From positions 558,001-622,000 of the forward strand of contig NZ_VJVZ01000001.1 in the NCBI RefSeq assembly GCF_007097145.1: a stretch of DNA of 64,000 nucleotides, written 5' to 3'. A program made the position numbers and the translations under genes. How positions within the stretch are numbered: the first letter of the stretch is position 1; every line of letters starts with the position of its first letter. Below are positions 61,520 through 64,000 of the stretch, in pieces. The notes beneath the pieces were generated by a model. That model was not told where the DNA came from. It saw only the letters and a list, made by a program, of their open reading frames with translations, and ran no database searches. Source of the stretch: Flavobacterium zepuense (lineage in GTDB: Bacteria; Bacteroidota; Bacteroidia; Flavobacteriales; Flavobacteriaceae).

Positions 61520-64000
61520 TTATTTAGTGGCTTTTTTATTTTTATCAGTCTTTACGGCAGCACTACTAACACTGGCGCTTTTCTCATTTTTAGTAGCTGT
61601 ATTTTTAACTTCTTTAGCTACCTGAGTTTGACAACCATCTACCTTGCGCTTGATGTTTATTTGTGCCCCGGGTTTTACAGCAATACTTCTCCTGCCGGTA
61701 TGCGAAGTATTTTCGGTTACATAAGCATCAATATTTACATACTCATTAAATCCAAAATGTGGTTTTAAAACTGTAGGTATATTAAGGTTGTTATATTTAT
61801 AATCTTCAAAACCATCAAAACCCATCTCTTTATATTCAGAGTTAGAAGCTACAGCTACCGGTAATTTATACTCATAACCATATTGGGCAGATGAATAACG
61901 GTTAAGGGCATCTTTGTTTTCAATTTCTACACCATACGGATTGTAAAGAGTTACCTCACTGGCATATGTCCAGTTATAAGGATCCATAAACCAAACACCT
62001 CCTTCGCCGGATAGCTGGTAAAACGGACTGAAATCTTTAAAGAACCCATTACCTCTGGTCGCAGTGTTATCAAAATTTCTTCCGGTTAAGTAAGCATATG
62101 ATTTTATAGGGCGCCACTGGCCTTTAATATTATAGAGGTAAGGATTTTTACTTGTATCATCTGGATAAGGTAATCTGTTCTCACACTGCGATTTCCAATC
62201 GTTACTATATTCTATCGCACTAGCGTTAATAACCCTTTGAGAGTTAAGGCTCGAAGTATAGGTAAATGTATCGCCCTGCAGGCTGATATAGTTACCATTA
62301 GCATCTTTTATAGGGTTAAGCATAGATGTTACACTTGCCATGGATGCCATTTGGTTGTTCCTGTATCCTGAACGCCACAATCTAAACTTTAAATTAGATG
62401 TATCTGTTGTTTTTGTACCAGCACGATTTATTAATCTAATTCGTGTTTTATTTGTATTATAACCTGCCACCCAAACAACTTTACTATCAAAAAGAAGCTC
62501 ATCGCCTAATTTAAAATACTGCCCAAGTTCTGTATTAGTGCCAAGTTGAGATACCGAATATTCTGTACCGCCACCAGATATACTACTTGCTACAAGTGTA
62601 CCCGTTAAATCAGTGTTTGTGGTAGCCATACCCATGTAATTGTAATTCCAATATGATGGGTAATTAAATGAGTAATATTTATCGTCAAACTCATTAGTAG
62701 TTTCGGTTAGTAAAACTTGTCCCGTATTAGCGTCCCATGCTAAATTTTTTGTAGCTACACGGGATCCGAGATCAAAAGCAATAGTTTCTTTTAAAATACC
62801 GGTTTTATGAACAACTTTTGTAGTTACTGCAGTTTGCAAGGTTTGTGTATGCACAGCACGCCTTGGCTTAACAAAACCTAAAAATATTGGCACCGGGAAA
62901 AACGGAATAGCATCTGCATTAAGATCTACGCCAATATTTTTGGCATTAGAGTAGCTTTCCCTCAAATCATTTATTACATCAAAGTGTACGCCTATAGCTT
63001 TATCCAAGCTTACAATTCCTGTTTGATCTATTACAGGAACCTGATTTTCTAAAGCTGTAGCATCATTTGTTTTTGTACTGTATTTATATTCTACACTTGA
63101 TATTAAGTTACCCGTATGGTTATAAACTTCTTGTTTTTTTAGCTTACCATTCATATCATTGGTCTCAACACTAAACCCTTGCGATAAAACCAAATGAGAA
63201 TTAGTATTTATCACACCTATGAATCCGCCTATCATACTTGATATTACATCATTTGCATTAGACTCCCATTTTCTGGTAGGGTCAATAATTGGGGTAAAGT
63301 CAGATTTTGTAGGGAAATCATAACTTGTAAAATGCCTGGTTATTACTTTTCCTGATTTAGTTTGGCTTATTGCCTGTCCCGTATCATCATCTGCTGCGGT
63401 AATATTTTTAACAGATACTTTGCTGTAAGTTACCGTAGGTGAAGGATAAAAAGATTCTCCAAAAGGTTTTTCAACATAACTTACTGCTGCCGGTGCAACC
63501 ATTCTTTGCGCATTTTGATAAAAAGGCTCTATGATAGGATTTTCTTTACACACATTTGGTTCGTAAGTAGCTACACCACTTGATGTTCCGTCTTCAAGAG
63601 TATAGTCATACTCCTGCCCGTATTTCTTTTTATAACGCTGATCTGTAGATGAAACTCCTGTTAGCATTGTTTCCCAAGCATCAAACATTTCAATTTTTTT
63701 AATCCTGGAACCACCACCCATTTTAGAGCCCGATGGTTCTTCTAATCGTATCCATGATTTAGATTTACTAAAATCTTTAGCAACATTCTTGTCTTTTAAA
63801 GCTCCATTTGCTCCTGTAAACAATTGTGAGATTGATCCTAAATTATTAACCAAACTTTTTGCAAGCCCAATTAAATTACTTTCATTTACAGATGGCTGCC
63901 CATAAACATCCCTGTTCATATTCATTCGCCCAAAATACCAACCTGCTAATGATATTGGGTTTACAGGGTTATTATCATTATCCTTGCCTTCCCTATTTAG
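61520..64000 (-). CDS. Large secretion-locus protein, 5' part beyond the window
   Basis: Open frame runs off the right edge: codons upstream of the ATG at 63925 continue without stop to 64000 (…NPISLAGWYFGRM), so the true protein is longer than 826 residues and the ATG at 63925 is internal. The sequence is non-repetitive, Asn/Tyr/Lys-rich and ends in a CBM-like strand set (NENTSHTGRRSIAVKPG-type) and a Lys-rich tail. No domain is named with confidence. It is the first visible member of the RHS operon, 7 nt before the next gene. Confidence 0.75.
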   Translation of the reverse strand, partial: LNREGKDNDNNPVNPISLAGWYFGRMNMNRDVYGQPSVNESNLIGLAKSLVNNLGSISQLFTGANGALKDKNVAKDFSKSKSWIRLEEPSGSKMGGGSRIKKIEMFDAWETMLTGVSSTDQRYKKKYGQEYDYTLEDGTSSGVATYEPNVCKENPIIEPFYQNAQRMVAPAAVSYVEKPFGESFYPSPTVTYSKVSVKNITAADDDTGQAISQTKSGKVITRHFTSYDFPTKSDFTPIIDPTRKWESNANDVISSMIGGFIGVINTNSHLVLSQGFSVETNDMNGKLKKQEVYNHTGNLISSVEYKYSTKTNDATALENQVPVIDQTGIVSLDKAIGVHFDVINDLRESYSNAKNIGVDLNADAIPFFPVPIFLGFVKPRRAVHTQTLQTAVTTKVVHKTGILKETIAFDLGSRVATKNLAWDANTGQVLLTETTNEFDDKYYSFNYPSYWNYNYMGMATTNTDLTGTLVASSISGGGTEYSVSQLGTNTELGQYFKLGDELLFDSKVVWVAGYNTNKTRIRLINRAGTKTTDTSNLKFRLWRSGYRNNQMASMASVTSMLNPIKDANGNYISLQGDTFTYTSSLNSQRVINASAIEYSNDWKSQCENRLPYPDDTSKNPYLYNIKGQWRPIKSYAYLTGRNFDNTATRGNGFFKDFSPFYQLSGEGGVWFMDPYNWTYASEVTLYNPYGVEIENKDALNRYSSAQYGYEYKLPVAVASNSEYKEMGFDGFEDYKYNNLNIPTVLKPHFGFNEYVNIDAYVTENTSHTGRRSIAVKPGAQINIKRKVDGCQTQVAKEVKNTATKNEKSASVSSAAVKTDKNKKATK

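Overview
The window looks like chromosomal DNA of a Bacteroidota bacterium of the Flavobacteriaceae (Flavobacterium-like). Supporting signs are several TAnnTTTG promoter elements, no obvious Shine-Dalgarno sequences, a DUF1684 secreted protein, lipoprotein and signal-peptide styles typical of the phylum, and very large RHS/YD-repeat secreted proteins. The left 23 kb is ordinary and moderately GC-rich. From about 23.2 kb rightwards the DNA is visibly more AT-rich and made of accessory modules.

Left part (1-23.2 kb). The 5' portion of a secreted subtilase runs off the left edge. Next come an EamA-type transporter and a SAM-I riboswitch with its own terminator, which controls a methionine pair: a PLP sulfhydrylase/cystathionine synthase-type enzyme and homoserine dehydrogenase. 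After these are a Lys/Ala-rich histone H1-like protein, DUF1684, an MFS transporter and an esterase/hypothetical/hydrolase trio. A regulatory operon follows with two tandem TPR sensor kinases, whose kinase halves are almost identical, and a REC/sigma-54 activator. A five-gene ergothioneine-type operon closes the section: egtD, egtB, an ATPase and a permease/binding-protein fusion of EgtUV/OpuC type, and a MalY/PatB-like C-S lyase.

Middle part (23.3-31.8 kb). There is a small membrane protein, an AraC-family regulator, and a compact four-gene minus-strand cassette with the look of a toxin locus: two glycine-triplet proteins, a possible beta pore-former, and a DNase I-like (EEP) protein with a very basic, NLS-like N-terminus. 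A 1.2 kb gene-free stretch with strong hairpins follows.

T2SS/T4P-like operon (31.8-43.1 kb, minus strand). Thirteen tightly packed genes encode a MORN/YwqK protein, a GspK-like beta-helical pseudopilin, two minor pseudopilins, GspF, a GspG-like pseudopilin, a one-domain prepilin peptidase, GspE, secretin, GspL/PilN-, GspM/PilO- and GspC/PilP-like proteins and an FN3 lipoprotein. All four pseudopilins carry Lys-Ala, not Gly, before the predicted cleavage site.

RHS locus (43.3-64 kb). A 4155-residue secreted RHS/YD protein is preceded by three secreted accessory proteins and followed by a candidate immunity gene that overlaps its stop. Downstream lie a tyrosine recombinase and, on the opposite strand, a second toxin tip plus second candidate immunity gene. 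The second tip begins with an 85-bp copy of the RHS core in inverted orientation. The arrangement repeat-toxin1-immunity1-recombinase-immunity2-toxin2-repeat means that inversion between the repeats would exchange the toxin tip of the giant RHS protein in frame. I regard this apparent invertible toxin-tip switch with its own recombinase as the most interesting system in the window.
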